Below, one piece after another: positions 41,029 to 49,759 of a stretch of 64,000 nucleotides of DNA (positions are counted from its first letter, which is position 1; each line of letters opens with the position of its first letter). Origin of the DNA: Streptomyces sp. BK340 (GTDB lineage Bacteria; Actinomycetota; Actinomycetes; Streptomycetales; Streptomycetaceae); contig NZ_VISR01000002.1 in NCBI RefSeq assembly GCF_007827595.1, positions 310,001 to 374,000 of the forward strand, read 5' to 3'. A program made the position numbers and the translations under genes. The notes under the pieces were generated by a model. The model was not told where the DNA came from. It searched no databases and saw only the letters and a list, made by a program, of their open reading frames with translations.

Positions 41029-43371
41029 TCAGCGCAGGCGGGTCAGCTTGTCCGTGAAGCCGGGTTCGGTCAGGTCCTTCTGCAGTGCCACCGGGACCGT
41101 CACCGCACCGGCCGAACCGTCACCCACGGTGAGCGTGCCGACCTTGGTGCCGGCCTTCGCCGTGTGCGGTACGGCGTCCGAGGTGAAGGACAGCTTCACC
41201 TTCAGACCGGCCCAGCCGGCCGCCGTGACGTCCTTCGTCGCCACGATCGGCGTACGGCCGCCGAGGCCGTCGTCGACGTAACCGACGACATCGCCCTTCT
41301 TCAGGATCGTCGCCGACTTCAGAGCGCCCTGCGCGGCTCGGATCAGCTTGTCGCCGGCGGCCAGGACGCCGCTGATGATGGTGTTGTCCGAACCGCCGGC
41401 GGGCTGGCGCATCGCGGCACCGATGACGGTGCGGGTCTCGCCGCCGACCTGCTGCTTCGCCGCGAAGACGAGGTTGCCGAGGGCCGAGGTGGTGGTGCCG
41501 GTCTTGATGCCGACGACGTTGTTGTAGCCGACCAGCCGGTTGTAGTTGTTGTGCTTGACGCCCTTGTAGTCGACGTAGGACATCATCGCGGCGACCTCGC
41601 GGAACGCGGGCTGCTCCATCGCCTTCTTGGCCAGCTTGACCTGGTCCACGGCCGTGCTGACCGTCGAGTCCGTCAGGCCCGAGGGGTCGGTGTACGTGGT
41701 GTTGGTCATGCCGAGCTTCTTGGCGGCGGCGTTCATCTTCGTCACGAACGCCTTCTCCGAGCCCGAGTCCCAGCGGGCGAGCAGCCGGGCCACGTTGTTG
41801 GCGGAGGGCAGGAGGATCGCCTCCAGGGCCTCGCGCTCGGAGATGCTGTCACCGGCGGTGACCGGGACGGTGGACTCCTGGCCCGCGTCCGACTGCTCCT
41901 CGGCGGCCTTGTCGATCTTGATCTTCGGGCCGTCCTCGCCGCTCTTGAGCGGGTGGTCGCGCAGGGTCAGGTACGCCGTCATGACCTTCGCGACGCTCGC
42001 GATCGGTACGGGCTTCTGGGCGCCGGAGGAGCCGAACGTGCCGATGCCCTGGACGTCGAGGGCGGCCTGGCCGCTGGACGGCCACGGGATGTCGGCCTTG
42101 CCGCCCTCGAAGGTGTACGTGTCCTTCGCGGTGAGGGCGAGGGTGGGCTGGGGGAGCGGGCGGAAGGCCTGTACGACCGCAAAGACGATCGCCAGGAGGA
42201 GGGCCAGCGGGGTCCAGATCTTGACCCGGCGGACCAGTGTGCGGACCGGGGTCTCCGGGGGCGGGGGCGTGTTCGTCAGCTCGGCCAGCAGGTCCAGCGG
42301 GGGCTTGGGCGGGAGGGGCTGCTGGGTGGTGCGTTCGGGGCCGACCTGGGGGAGGGCGGTGGTGGGGGCGGAGGTGTCGTTCTTGAGCGGCACGAACTTG
42401 CTGCCGCCGAGCTTGAGGGTGGTGGTGGGCTGGTCGACCTGGGGCTTCTTGGGCTTGACGGCCTTTATGAGGGTGGTCGGCTGGTCGACACCCTTCGCCG
42501 CGGGCTTGGCGTCGGCGGGCCTCGCCTCGGCTTCGCCTTCGGCGGTCTTGTTCCCGCCCGCACCGCCCGTGCGGGTCTCGTTGTCGGCTGCGGGTGCCTT
42601 CTGCGGGGCGTCCTCGCCGTCGGCGGCCTGCGCCTCGTCCTCGGGCTCGGCGTCGGCCTTCGGCTCGTCTTCAGGCTCGGCGTCGGCCTCCGCCTCGGCT
42701 TCGCCTTCGGCGGTCTTGTTCCCGCCCGCATCGCCCGTGCGGGTCTCGTTGTCGGCTGCGGGTGCCTTCTGCGGGGCGTCCTCGCCGTCGGCGGCCTCCG
42801 CCTCGTCCTCGGGCACGGCGTCAGCCTTCGCGTCGGCCTCGGCCTCGGCCTCGCCCTCGGCGTCGGCCTTCGCCTCGTCTTCAGGCTCGGCGTCGGCCTT
42901 CGGCTCGTCCTCGGGCTCGTCCTCGGCTTCGGCAGCGGCCTTCGCGTCGTCCTCGGGTTCGGCGTCGGCCTTCGCCTCGTCCTCGGGCTCTGCGTCAGCC
43001 TCCGCCTCCGCCTCGGTCTTTGCGGTGTCGGTCGGTTCCGACTTCGTGTCAGCCTTCGCGTCCGGCTTCGACTTGGGGTCGGTTCCGGTGGAACCGGGGT
43101 CTTCGGGGGTTTTCGGGTCCTCGGCCGAGCGGACCCAGGCCGAGACGGCCTCGCGGAGGTCGGAGTCGTCGTCCTCGGCGCCGGCGGCGACCTTCACGTC
43201 CCGGACCGAGAGGACCTTCGTCGCCGTGTCCGTCCTGGCGCCGGAGGAATCCTTTTCGCGGGAGACCGCGAGACGCGGATCGCGGGCTTCGGGAACCGTA
43301 CCCCCGCTCCCCGACGTCGGTTCCGCCGACGACTCGTGCTGCTTCGACCTGTCGGGGGACTCGCCCGCCAC
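41029..43371 (-). CDS. D-alanyl-D-alanine carboxypeptidase (S11) with long acidic repeat domain
   Basis: The 780-residue protein has a penicillin-binding catalytic domain with Ser459-x-x-Lys462 (SVAK), Ser523-x-Asn525 (SANN) and Lys623-Thr-Gly (KTG), all intact. It trims the stem peptide of peptidoglycan. A single membrane helix (about 390-410) separates it from an unusual 380-residue cytoplasmic part rich in Ala, Glu, Asp, Pro and Lys, containing a 56-residue near-duplicate. GTG 43371 follows AGGAGG. Ordinary S11 enzymes have no such tail; it may scaffold or sense at the division or hyphal tip. Inferred from composition only. Confidence 0.9.
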   Translation of the reverse strand: MAGESPDRSKQHESSAEPTSGSGGTVPEARDPRLAVSREKDSSGARTDTATKVLSVRDVKVAAGAEDDDSDLREAVSAWVRSAEDPKTPEDPGSTGTDPKSKPDAKADTKSEPTDTAKTEAEAEADAEPEDEAKADAEPEDDAKAAAEAEDEPEDEPKADAEPEDEAKADAEGEAEAEADAKADAVPEDEAEAADGEDAPQKAPAADNETRTGDAGGNKTAEGEAEAEADAEPEDEPKADAEPEDEAQAADGEDAPQKAPAADNETRTGGAGGNKTAEGEAEARPADAKPAAKGVDQPTTLIKAVKPKKPQVDQPTTTLKLGGSKFVPLKNDTSAPTTALPQVGPERTTQQPLPPKPPLDLLAELTNTPPPPETPVRTLVRRVKIWTPLALLLAIVFAVVQAFRPLPQPTLALTAKDTYTFEGGKADIPWPSSGQAALDVQGIGTFGSSGAQKPVPIASVAKVMTAYLTLRDHPLKSGEDGPKIKIDKAAEEQSDAGQESTVPVTAGDSISEREALEAILLPSANNVARLLARWDSGSEKAFVTKMNAAAKKLGMTNTTYTDPSGLTDSTVSTAVDQVKLAKKAMEQPAFREVAAMMSYVDYKGVKHNNYNRLVGYNNVVGIKTGTTTSALGNLVFAAKQQVGGETRTVIGAAMRQPAGGSDNTIISGVLAAGDKLIRAAQGALKSATILKKGDVVGYVDDGLGGRTPIVATKDVTAAGWAGLKVKLSFTSDAVPHTAKAGTKVGTLTVGDGSAGAVTVPVALQKDLTEPGFTDKLTRLR
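42524..42828. repeat. 168-bp period imperfect tandem repeat within the carboxypeptidase gene
   Basis: Two copies of about 135 nearly identical bases start near 42524 and 42692 (offset 168 bp, 56 codons). They encode the GEDAPQKAPAADNETRTG block twice, with an Asp/Gly difference just after it. The flanks are degenerate Ala-Glu-Asp codon repeats. The exact period keeps the frame, so copy number may vary between strains. Confidence 0.75.
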
Positions 43372-43566
43372 CGATGCCTCCTAGTGCGCCGCACGCCCAC
43401 TCGCGCGCCCTGTCCGAACCATGTACCAGTGTCCTGTGTGAGGGCTTGGCCCCTGTGGTAGACGAGAACGACATACCTGCCGGTTCCCTCACGAACCGGT
43501 CACGCACCCTCGACAGACCAATGTGAGAGGGGTCACCCTGTCTTTCATCCACGCGGGGAGGCATGG

Positions 43567-44322
43567 ATGGGCAGGAGCCGCAGAACACTTCCGGAGGAGC
43601 TTCTGCTGCTGGCGTTGGACCCGGCCACGGGTACCACTGCACAGCCGCAGTCGCTCGACCTCGGTCTGGCCGGAGCACAGCTAGTGGAGCTGGCGCTGGC
43701 CGGACGGATAGCCCCAGACGGGGATCGTATCGCCGTGGTGGTACCACGGCCGACTGGAGATCCGACTTTGGACTGTGCGTTGGAGTTGCTGCGAAGGCGT
43801 GGCGCTCCCGTGCGTGCCGTCCATTGGATCGGCGGGCCCCGGCTGGGGCTGCGTCAGATCTACCTCTCGCATCTCGAACGGTGCGGCATGGTTGCCGCCG
43901 TACCGGGGCAGATGTGCGGAGTACTGCCGACGACTCGCTACCAGGCGACGGACACCGACATCAGCCGGGAGATCCGTGCCCGGCTGGATTCCGCGATCCG
44001 CACCGGCGTACCGCCGGACCCGCGGACCGCGGCGCTCGCCGCCCTGGCCCACGCCGTCGGACTCGGCAAGCACCTGTACCCGGGGAACGAGGGCCGCTCC
44101 TCACGTTCCCGGTTGCGGGACCTGATCCGGCACGACCCCATGGGCGGGCTGGTCGCGCATGCCGTGATGGACGTACAGAACGGCGCCGCGGCCCAGCCGC
44201 GGCGTGGACCGGCCACGGCCGGCCGGCAGGCGGGGCACGGAGCCAGGACCGTGGCGGAACCCGCACGCGGGGTTCCGATGCAGCCCAGCCGCGGGTCCAT
44301 GGCACGCGTCGTGGCCCACTGA
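43567..44322 (+). CDS. GPP34 (GOLPH3-like) family protein
   Basis: The 251-residue protein begins with LPEELLLLALDPATG and LAGAQLVELALAGRI, the pattern of the GPP34/GOLPH3 fold that in eukaryotes binds phosphatidylinositol 4-phosphate and is widespread in Streptomyces with unknown function. It is soluble and has a basic, disordered C-terminus. Start ATG 43567. It is divergent from the carboxypeptidase and followed by a strong terminator. Confidence 0.85.
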   Translation: MGRSRRTLPEELLLLALDPATGTTAQPQSLDLGLAGAQLVELALAGRIAPDGDRIAVVVPRPTGDPTLDCALELLRRRGAPVRAVHWIGGPRLGLRQIYLSHLERCGMVAAVPGQMCGVLPTTRYQATDTDISREIRARLDSAIRTGVPPDPRTAALAALAHAVGLGKHLYPGNEGRSSRSRLRDLIRHDPMGGLVAHAVMDVQNGAAAQPRRGPATAGRQAGHGARTVAEPARGVPMQPSRGSMARVVAH

Positions 44323-44366
44323 GCCGCACCGCCGGTCCCCAAGTCCCGGTACGGGAGCCGCTGGTT

Positions 44367-44409
44367 CGAGCGGGGCGGAGAGATCCTTGTGGTCTCTCCG
44401 CCCCGCTCG
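44367..44409 (+). terminator. Strong 17-bp hairpin terminator after GPP34 gene
   Basis: Arms CGAGCGGGGCGGAGAGA (44367-44383) and its perfect complement (44393-44409) enclose a 9-nt loop, 45 bp downstream of the GPP34 stop and well before the XRE gene. Confidence 0.85.
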
Positions 44410-44563
44410 GCCGCGTCCGGACCCGAAAATCCGTGCCCGAACTGACGCGTACGCGCCGCATATCCACCGTTTCCCAGCGGTAGAAAGCACCTTGGTGGCA
44501 GTCTGCTCAACAGCAGATACGCAAAGTGTTAGGTACAGGCAGGCAGCCGGAGGTGCACGTCCC

Positions 44564-45421
44564 GTGGCGTCCAGTGTCAATCCCACCGTCAGACGACGCC
44601 GGCTGGGCCAGGAGCTGCGCAGGCTCCGTGAGCTCAAGGGCATGACGGCCGAAGAGGTGGCGGAGCGGCTGCTCGTGTCGCAGTCGAAGATCAGTCGGCT
44701 GGAGAACGGCCGCAGAAGCATCAGTCAGCGTGATGTGCGCGATCTGTGCGGGGTGTACGAGGTCGAGGACCAGCGGATCGTCGACTCCCTGATGGAGATG
44801 GCCCGGGACTCGCGGCAGCAGGGCTGGTGGCACACGTTCGGGGACATCCCGTACAGCGTGTACATCGGTCTGGAGACCGACGCCGAGTCGCTGCGGGTGT
44901 ACGAACCCCAGCTGGTGACCGGTCTGTTGCAGACCCGCGCCTACGCGGAGGCCCTGGTGCAGGGCGCGTTGCCGGAGACGTCGACGGCGGAGATCGAGAA
45001 GCGCGTGCAGGTGCGCATGCGCCGACAGGAACGTATCACCGCCGAGGGCGCCGCCCTTCGGCTGTGGGTGGTGCTGGACGAGGCGGCGCTGCGCCGCGTC
45101 GTGGGCAGCAAACTGGTGATGCGTGAGCAGCTGGAGCACCTGATCGAGATGTCCCAGCTGCCGCACGTCACCGTGCAGGTGCTGCCCTTCGAGGTGGGCG
45201 CGCACCCGGGGCTCAACGGGCAGTACGCGATCCTGGAGTTCACGGACGCGGCCGACTCCAGCGTGGTCTACCTGGAGGGCGTGACCAGCGACCTGTACCT
45301 GGAGAAGGCGCAGGACGTGCAGAAGTACGCCGTGATGTACGAGCATCTGCGGGCACAGTCCCTCAATGTGGAGCAATCCCGGCAATACATCTCCGACGTG
45401 GCGAAAACCTACGCCGATTGA
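44564..45421 (+). CDS. scr1: XRE-family regulator, Scr1-like
   Basis: The 285-residue protein has an N-terminal helix-turn-helix (about 12-65, with VAERLLVSQSKISRLENGR) and a DUF5753 domain. GTG 44564 lies 9 bp after CCGGAGG. The DUF397 gene follows, and a MerR regulator and glutathione peroxidase lie beyond it, the order I know for S. coelicolor SCO4441 (scr1) and SCO4442 (scr2), which act as a positive pair for antibiotic production. The symbol rests on that synteny and architecture. Confidence 0.85.
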   Translation: MASSVNPTVRRRRLGQELRRLRELKGMTAEEVAERLLVSQSKISRLENGRRSISQRDVRDLCGVYEVEDQRIVDSLMEMARDSRQQGWWHTFGDIPYSVYIGLETDAESLRVYEPQLVTGLLQTRAYAEALVQGALPETSTAEIEKRVQVRMRRQERITAEGAALRLWVVLDEAALRRVVGSKLVMREQLEHLIEMSQLPHVTVQVLPFEVGAHPGLNGQYAILEFTDAADSSVVYLEGVTSDLYLEKAQDVQKYAVMYEHLRAQSLNVEQSRQYISDVAKTYAD

Positions 45422-45612
45422 GCCCTGCTCCACAGGAAGTGCCGGATCGTACACCGTCGTTACGATTCAGCGGAAGGCTCACTTGGAATATGCCATCCGC
45501 TTGAGTGAACGACTACTCCGGCAAAGGCGGTTGCCCGGTAGCGTCGATCACGCCAATCAGACGACAAGGTTGGCGTGAACCGCACCACCAGCAACTCGCA
45601 ACAGGAGTGGAC

Positions 45613-45804
45613 ATGGCACTGATTCAGGGCGCTTCGGAGACGTGGATGAAGTCCTCCTATTCCGCGGGCAACGGCGCCTGCGTCGAGGTCAAGTCGCCCA
45701 CCACCGCGGAGCTCGCCGTACGCGACTCCAAGGTCACCCAGGGCCCGATCCTGGCCTTCCCCGCCGACGCGTGGAACGCCTTCGTGGCCTCGGTCAAGGC
45801 GTAG
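45613..45804 (+). CDS. scr2: DUF397 protein, Scr2-like
   Basis: The 63-residue DUF397 protein has the usual TWMKSSYSAGNGACVEV and AVRDSKV motifs and ends in WNAFVASVKA. ATG 45613 has AGGAG 6 bp upstream. It is separated from scr1 by 191 bp containing a possible own promoter, unlike the coupled pair at 28 kb. It probably modulates Scr1. Confidence 0.87.
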   Translation: MALIQGASETWMKSSYSAGNGACVEVKSPTTAELAVRDSKVTQGPILAFPADAWNAFVASVKA

Positions 45805-45927
45805 GGAGCCCTCTCTGACGTTCCCCCGCAGACACGTCCGACGACAACTGCACACGCGTCAACCCGCAGAGCCCTCTCGACGAGTCGCCGTCCTTGCCGA
45901 GGGGGCTCGGCCAGGCCCGGCCCAGGG

Positions 45928-46776
45928 CTACTTCACCGGGAACGCCACATCGCACACCGGATCCCCGGGCCCGGCCGCGTCCCAGTCCGCGAAGTACACC
46001 TCGCGGCAGGGACCGGCCATCTCCAGGCCCTCCCCGGCCAGCCACTGCTCCACCGCCCCGAAGGCGGCCAGGATCTGCGGATGGGCCACCTGGGCCTTGG
46101 CGATCCGGGTGTAGGCCAGCCGGGCCGCCGGCTCCACCCGTACCCGGGTCGCCCCGGCCCGGCCGTGCGCTTCCACCCACGCCCGGGCCGCCGCCTCGTC
46201 CGCCACCGGCACACACGACTCGGCGGGCCCGTCGCTCTCCATCGACACCTCGGAGTGGTAGACGACGAACGGCTCACCCGCCACGCCCCCGCACTCCCGC
46301 GCGGCCTGCAGCAGCCGGTCCAGCGATGCGCCGATCCAGGCCGGCAGCTCGTCCGCGAGCGTGTGCCGCGTCTCGGTGATCACCACCCGCGCGGGCACGT
46401 CCACCGTCTCGACCACGAACTTGTCGTACATCTCGGAGCTCCTCCCCGACAGTCGTCCACGGAGGTACTCGGCGAGGGTGCGCTGCCCGGCCACCCGGGT
46501 CTCCACGTCCGCCCAGTAGGCGGCCAGCAGGTCCGCGGCCGCGGTGCCCTGCGCCCCGACCACCTCGGCGATCCGGGCGAGCGGCATGTCCAGCTGCCGC
46601 AGCAGGGCCACCAGACGGGCGTGCTCCACCTGGCCGGCGCGGTAGTAGCGGTAACCGCTGGCCTCGTCGACATGCGCCGGGGCGAGCAGCCCGAGGCGGT
46701 CGTACAGCCGCAGCGCCTTGGCCGAAAGCCGGGCCCGCGCGGCGAACGCGCCGATGGTCAGCAGCTCCTCGTTCAC
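45928..46776 (-). CDS. MerR-family regulator with GyrI-like effector domain
   Basis: The 282-residue protein has a MerR winged helix at the N-terminus (LTIGAFAARARLSAKALRLYD), a coiled-coil dimer linker and a C-terminal GyrI-like/SOUL-type small-molecule domain (about 130-280). GTG 46776 is supported by GGAGGAT 7 bp upstream; an ATG at 46854 would add an atypical leader. It may respond to hydrophobic drugs. It precedes gpx on the same strand in reverse order, with an 82-bp gap. Confidence 0.88.
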   Translation of the reverse strand: MNEELLTIGAFAARARLSAKALRLYDRLGLLAPAHVDEASGYRYYRAGQVEHARLVALLRQLDMPLARIAEVVGAQGTAAADLLAAYWADVETRVAGQRTLAEYLRGRLSGRSSEMYDKFVVETVDVPARVVITETRHTLADELPAWIGASLDRLLQAARECGGVAGEPFVVYHSEVSMESDGPAESCVPVADEAAARAWVEAHGRAGATRVRVEPAARLAYTRIAKAQVAHPQILAAFGAVEQWLAGEGLEMAGPCREVYFADWDAAGPGDPVCDVAFPVK

Positions 46777-46858
46777 GATGTCATCCTCCGTCACCGGGCG
46801 GTTCCTCCCGCCCGGTGACAGGGACGCTCGGCCCTGCCCCTGGGGCAAGGTCAACCCA

Positions 46859-47365
46859 TCAGCCCAGCTGGCCCTCGATGGCCGCCACGACCTCCGCGGC
46901 CTCCGGCTCGGTCTGCGGCGAGAAGCGCGCGACGACCTGCCCGTCCCGGCCGATGAGGAACTTCTCGAAGTTCCAGCGGATGTCCCCGCTGTGTCCCTCG
47001 GTGTCGGCGAAGCCCACCAGACGCTCGTACAGCGCGTGCCGGCCCTCCCCGTTCACCTCGACCTTCTCGGTCAGCGGGAAGGACACGCCGTACGTCGCGG
47101 AGCAGAACTCGGCGATCTCCTCGGCGGTGCCGGGCTCCTGCCCGAGGAACTGGTTGCAGGGCACCCCCAGCACGGTGAAGCCCTGCTCGGCGTACCGCTC
47201 CTGCAGCCGCTCGAGGCCCGTGTACTGCGGGGTCAGGCCGCACTTGGAGGCCACGTTCACGATGAGAACGCTCTTGCCGGCGTACTGCGGCAGGTTCGCG
47301 GAGCCGCCCTTGAGGGCCCCGATCTCGGTGTCCAGTACGGAGCCGTTGTGGTCGTTGGTCGTCAT
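46859..47365 (-). CDS. Glutathione peroxidase-like thiol peroxidase
   Basis: The 168-residue enzyme has the catalytic tetrad elements Cys42 (ASKCGLTPQY), Gln72 (CNQF) and Trp131-Asn132 (RWNFEKF). Cys88 in EFCSATYG may be the resolving residue. Streptomyces lack glutathione, so thioredoxin or mycothiol probably reduces it. It is the Cys, not selenocysteine, type. Start ATG 47365. Confidence 0.93.
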   Translation of the reverse strand: MTTNDHNGSVLDTEIGALKGGSANLPQYAGKSVLIVNVASKCGLTPQYTGLERLQERYAEQGFTVLGVPCNQFLGQEPGTAEEIAEFCSATYGVSFPLTEKVEVNGEGRHALYERLVGFADTEGHSGDIRWNFEKFLIGRDGQVVARFSPQTEPEAAEVVAAIEGQLG

Positions 47366-47435
47366 GAGCGGATGCTAACTCCGACGGGTCGCCTCCCCCC
47401 GCCCAGGTGCCGAGGGGGAGGCGAGGACACCCGTG

Positions 47436-48290
47436 CTACGGCTGGTCGGCGCTCTGCTCCGGCTGCTGGGCCGGAACGCTCTCCTGCGCCTGCTGCGCCG
47501 GGACGCTCTTCGCGTCGACGCCGGCACCGATGTGCTGTGCGGCCCGGTCGAAGTACCGCAGCAGCTCCACGGGGAACGGCATCACGAGCGTGGAGTTCTT
47601 CTCGGCGGCGACCTCGACGACCGTCTGGAGCAGCCGCAGCTGCATGGCCTCGGGCGTGTCCGACATGATCCGCGACGCGTTGGCGAGCTGCTGGGCCGCC
47701 TGGAACTCGCCGTCCGCGGTGATGACCCGGGCCCGCCGCTCCCGCTCCGCCTCGGCCTGCCGCGACATGGACCGCTTCAGCGACTCGGGCAGCTGTACGT
47801 CCTTGATCTCGACGCGGTCGATGTGGATGCCCCACCCGGCGGCCGGGCTGTCGATCATCAGGGCGAGCCCCTCGTGCAGCCGCTCCCGGTCGCTCAGCAG
47901 ATCGTCCAGGTCGCTCTTGCCGATGATGGACCGCAGGGAGGACTGGGCGACCTGCCCGACGGCGAAGTGGTAGTCCTGCACCTCGATGGCCGCCCGCAAC
48001 GGGTCGGTCACCCGGAAGTAGACGACGGCGTCGACCTTCACCGACACGTTGTCCTTGGTGATGCCCTCCTGGGTGGGCACCGGCATGGTCACGACCTGCA
48101 CGTTCACCTTGCGCATCCGGTCGGCGAACGGGATCAGGAAGGTGATGCCCGGCTGCCGGTGGGCGGGCAGCGCCTTGCCCCAGCGGAACACCACTCCGCG
48201 CTCCACCTGGTTGACCACCCGCATGCCGCTCTTCAGCACGAGCAGTACGAACGCGGCCACGACGACCACTGCGACGACGGTGCCTTCCAT
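47436..48290 (-). CDS. Slipin (stomatin/SPFH-family membrane protein)
   Basis: The 284-residue protein has an N-terminal membrane anchor (about 4-20), an SPFH domain (about 25-200, with VVFRWGKALPAHRQPG and VRSxx-type SLRSIIGKSDLDDLL) and a Gln/Ala/Pro-rich tail. Slipins form membrane microdomain scaffolds. It has no NfeD-like partner protease nearby. Start ATG 48290. Conserved housekeeping appearance. Confidence 0.9.
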   Translation of the reverse strand: MEGTVVAVVVVAAFVLLVLKSGMRVVNQVERGVVFRWGKALPAHRQPGITFLIPFADRMRKVNVQVVTMPVPTQEGITKDNVSVKVDAVVYFRVTDPLRAAIEVQDYHFAVGQVAQSSLRSIIGKSDLDDLLSDRERLHEGLALMIDSPAAGWGIHIDRVEIKDVQLPESLKRSMSRQAEAERERRARVITADGEFQAAQQLANASRIMSDTPEAMQLRLLQTVVEVAAEKNSTLVMPFPVELLRYFDRAAQHIGAGVDAKSVPAQQAQESVPAQQPEQSADQP

Positions 48291-48513
48291 GGCACTCCAT
48301 TCTCCGACGCGACTTCCGTCCGGTTCCGGACAACGGGGATGACATCACGGCGGGCGTCCATGGATGCGTGCCGGGTGTCAGGGATCCGTAAAGAAACCGA
48401 TGCGGGATCGCCGGGCCGGGCGACGAACCCCGCCCCGCCCTTGATCGTCTTCCAGTCGGCCGCGAGACGTACCGCGCGGCCCACCACTGCCAGATCTGCG
48501 ACCGGGGGCCCAC

Positions 48514-49710
48514 ATGCACGATCCGACGTCCGAGGCCGAGCCCTCGTCTCCCGTGCCACCGCCGGAGGCCGGCATCCTGGTCCGCTTCCTCACGGCGGAC
48601 CCGGCCGGGAGGGTCCGGATCGCGCCGGGTGTCGCGGAAGCGGTCGGCGCCTCCCGCATGGAGGAGATCGTGCAGGGCACCCTCGCCCGCACCGGAACCC
48701 CCGTCGCCGTCACGGACAGTCCCGACGGCCTGATCGTCACCGGCCCGCAGGGCAGCGTCCGCGCCTGGGCCCACCAGACCCCCGACGGCGAGAGGATCAC
48801 CGGCCTGCTCCTGGAGGGAGTGGGCTACGAGCCCCCGTCCCGCCGCCGCCTGCTCCCGCTGCCCGCGACCTGGCTGACGCTGGTCCTCCTGGTCACCCTC
48901 TGGAACGTCGGCATGCTCTGGACGGCCGCGGACCGCACCTCCTGGTGCGCCGGCCTGGCCGGCCTCGCGGCCTTCTTCGTCTTCGTCGAGGGCTGCGGCG
49001 CCCCCGCCCAGCAGCCGCGCCTGCACCGCCGTGCCGTCGAGGTGACCGCCCTCACCGCCCTCGCCTCGGCCTACCGCCTCCCCGGCCTCCCGGGGGGTCA
49101 CCCCTCCCTGGACCTCGCGGTGTCCCTGACCGTCCTCGCGGGCGCCGTGTTCCTGGTGACCAGAGGCCGCCTCCACCACTGGCGCACCCCCGTCTCCCAG
49201 CCCCTCCTCTTCCCCCTGGAGGGCACCTGGTACGTCGTCCAGGGCGGCGGCCGCCCCCTCAACCACCACGCCCGAGTCCCGGAACAGCGCGCCGCCCTGG
49301 ACCTGGTCTCCCTGGGCCCGCACGGCACCCGTACCCGCCCCGGCCGAGAGCTGACCGACTACGCCGCGTACGGCCGCCCCGTCCGCTCCCCCTGCCGCGG
49401 CCGCGTGATCTCGGCGGCCACGACGATCGCCGACCAGCGCCCGGGCGAGATCCGCTACCAGCCCCTCTACGGCAACCACGTCTTCATCGACACGGGCCGC
49501 GAGATCGTCAAGCTGGCGCACCTGCGCCCGGGTTCGGTGGCGGTGAGCCCGGGTGACATGGTCGAACCGGGCGACCTCCTCGGCGAGGTCGGCAACAGCG
49601 GCAACTCCACCGAGCCCCACCTCCACTTCCACGCCGAGCGCGACGGCGTCGGCCTGGACCTGCGGTTCACCGATGTCGGGGGGCGGCTGTACCGGGGCCG
49701 CAGGATCTGA
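48514..49710 (+). CDS. M23-family metallopeptidase with membrane domain
   Basis: The 398-residue protein has a soluble N-terminus, three to four hydrophobic helices (about 115-220) and a C-terminal peptidase M23/LytM domain. Zinc ligands are His251 or His252, Asp263 and the HLHFH box at 369-373. It would cleave peptidoglycan peptide bonds or act through a degenerate site. Start ATG 48514 follows GGGGG. The domain is preceded by a regular linker rather than a coiled coil. Confidence 0.85.
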   Translation: MHDPTSEAEPSSPVPPPEAGILVRFLTADPAGRVRIAPGVAEAVGASRMEEIVQGTLARTGTPVAVTDSPDGLIVTGPQGSVRAWAHQTPDGERITGLLLEGVGYEPPSRRRLLPLPATWLTLVLLVTLWNVGMLWTAADRTSWCAGLAGLAAFFVFVEGCGAPAQQPRLHRRAVEVTALTALASAYRLPGLPGGHPSLDLAVSLTVLAGAVFLVTRGRLHHWRTPVSQPLLFPLEGTWYVVQGGGRPLNHHARVPEQRAALDLVSLGPHGTRTRPGRELTDYAAYGRPVRSPCRGRVISAATTIADQRPGEIRYQPLYGNHVFIDTGREIVKLAHLRPGSVAVSPGDMVEPGDLLGEVGNSGNSTEPHLHFHAERDGVGLDLRFTDVGGRLYRGRRI

Positions 49711-49714
49711 GGAT

Positions 49715-49747
49715 CCGGCCGGGGCCGCCTGGACGAGCCCCGGCCGG
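49715..49747. terminator. Bidirectional hairpin terminator
   Basis: Perfect 11-bp arms CCGGCCGGGGC (49715-49725) and GCCCCGGCCGG (49737-49747) lie between the convergent M23 and ene-reductase genes, so one hairpin can serve both. Confidence 0.8.
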
Positions 49748-49759
49748 CAGCGGGACCGG

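Noticed and set aside
42524..43040. CRISPR-like repetition
   Set aside because: Repeats are in-frame Ala/Glu/Asp codon arrays inside a gene, not short direct repeats with unique spacers; no cas gene is present.
38956..43461. A 1,500-codon plus-strand frame opposite the membrane protein and carboxypeptidase
   Set aside because: It is antisense to two well-supported genes, with Gly/Arg/Val/Leu-rich repeats mirroring the GAC/GCC-rich codons of the acidic domain.
48514..49710. Toxin/immunity role for the M23 protein
   Set aside because: Membrane-anchored LytM-type proteins are common housekeeping enzymes, and no inhibitor gene is adjacent.
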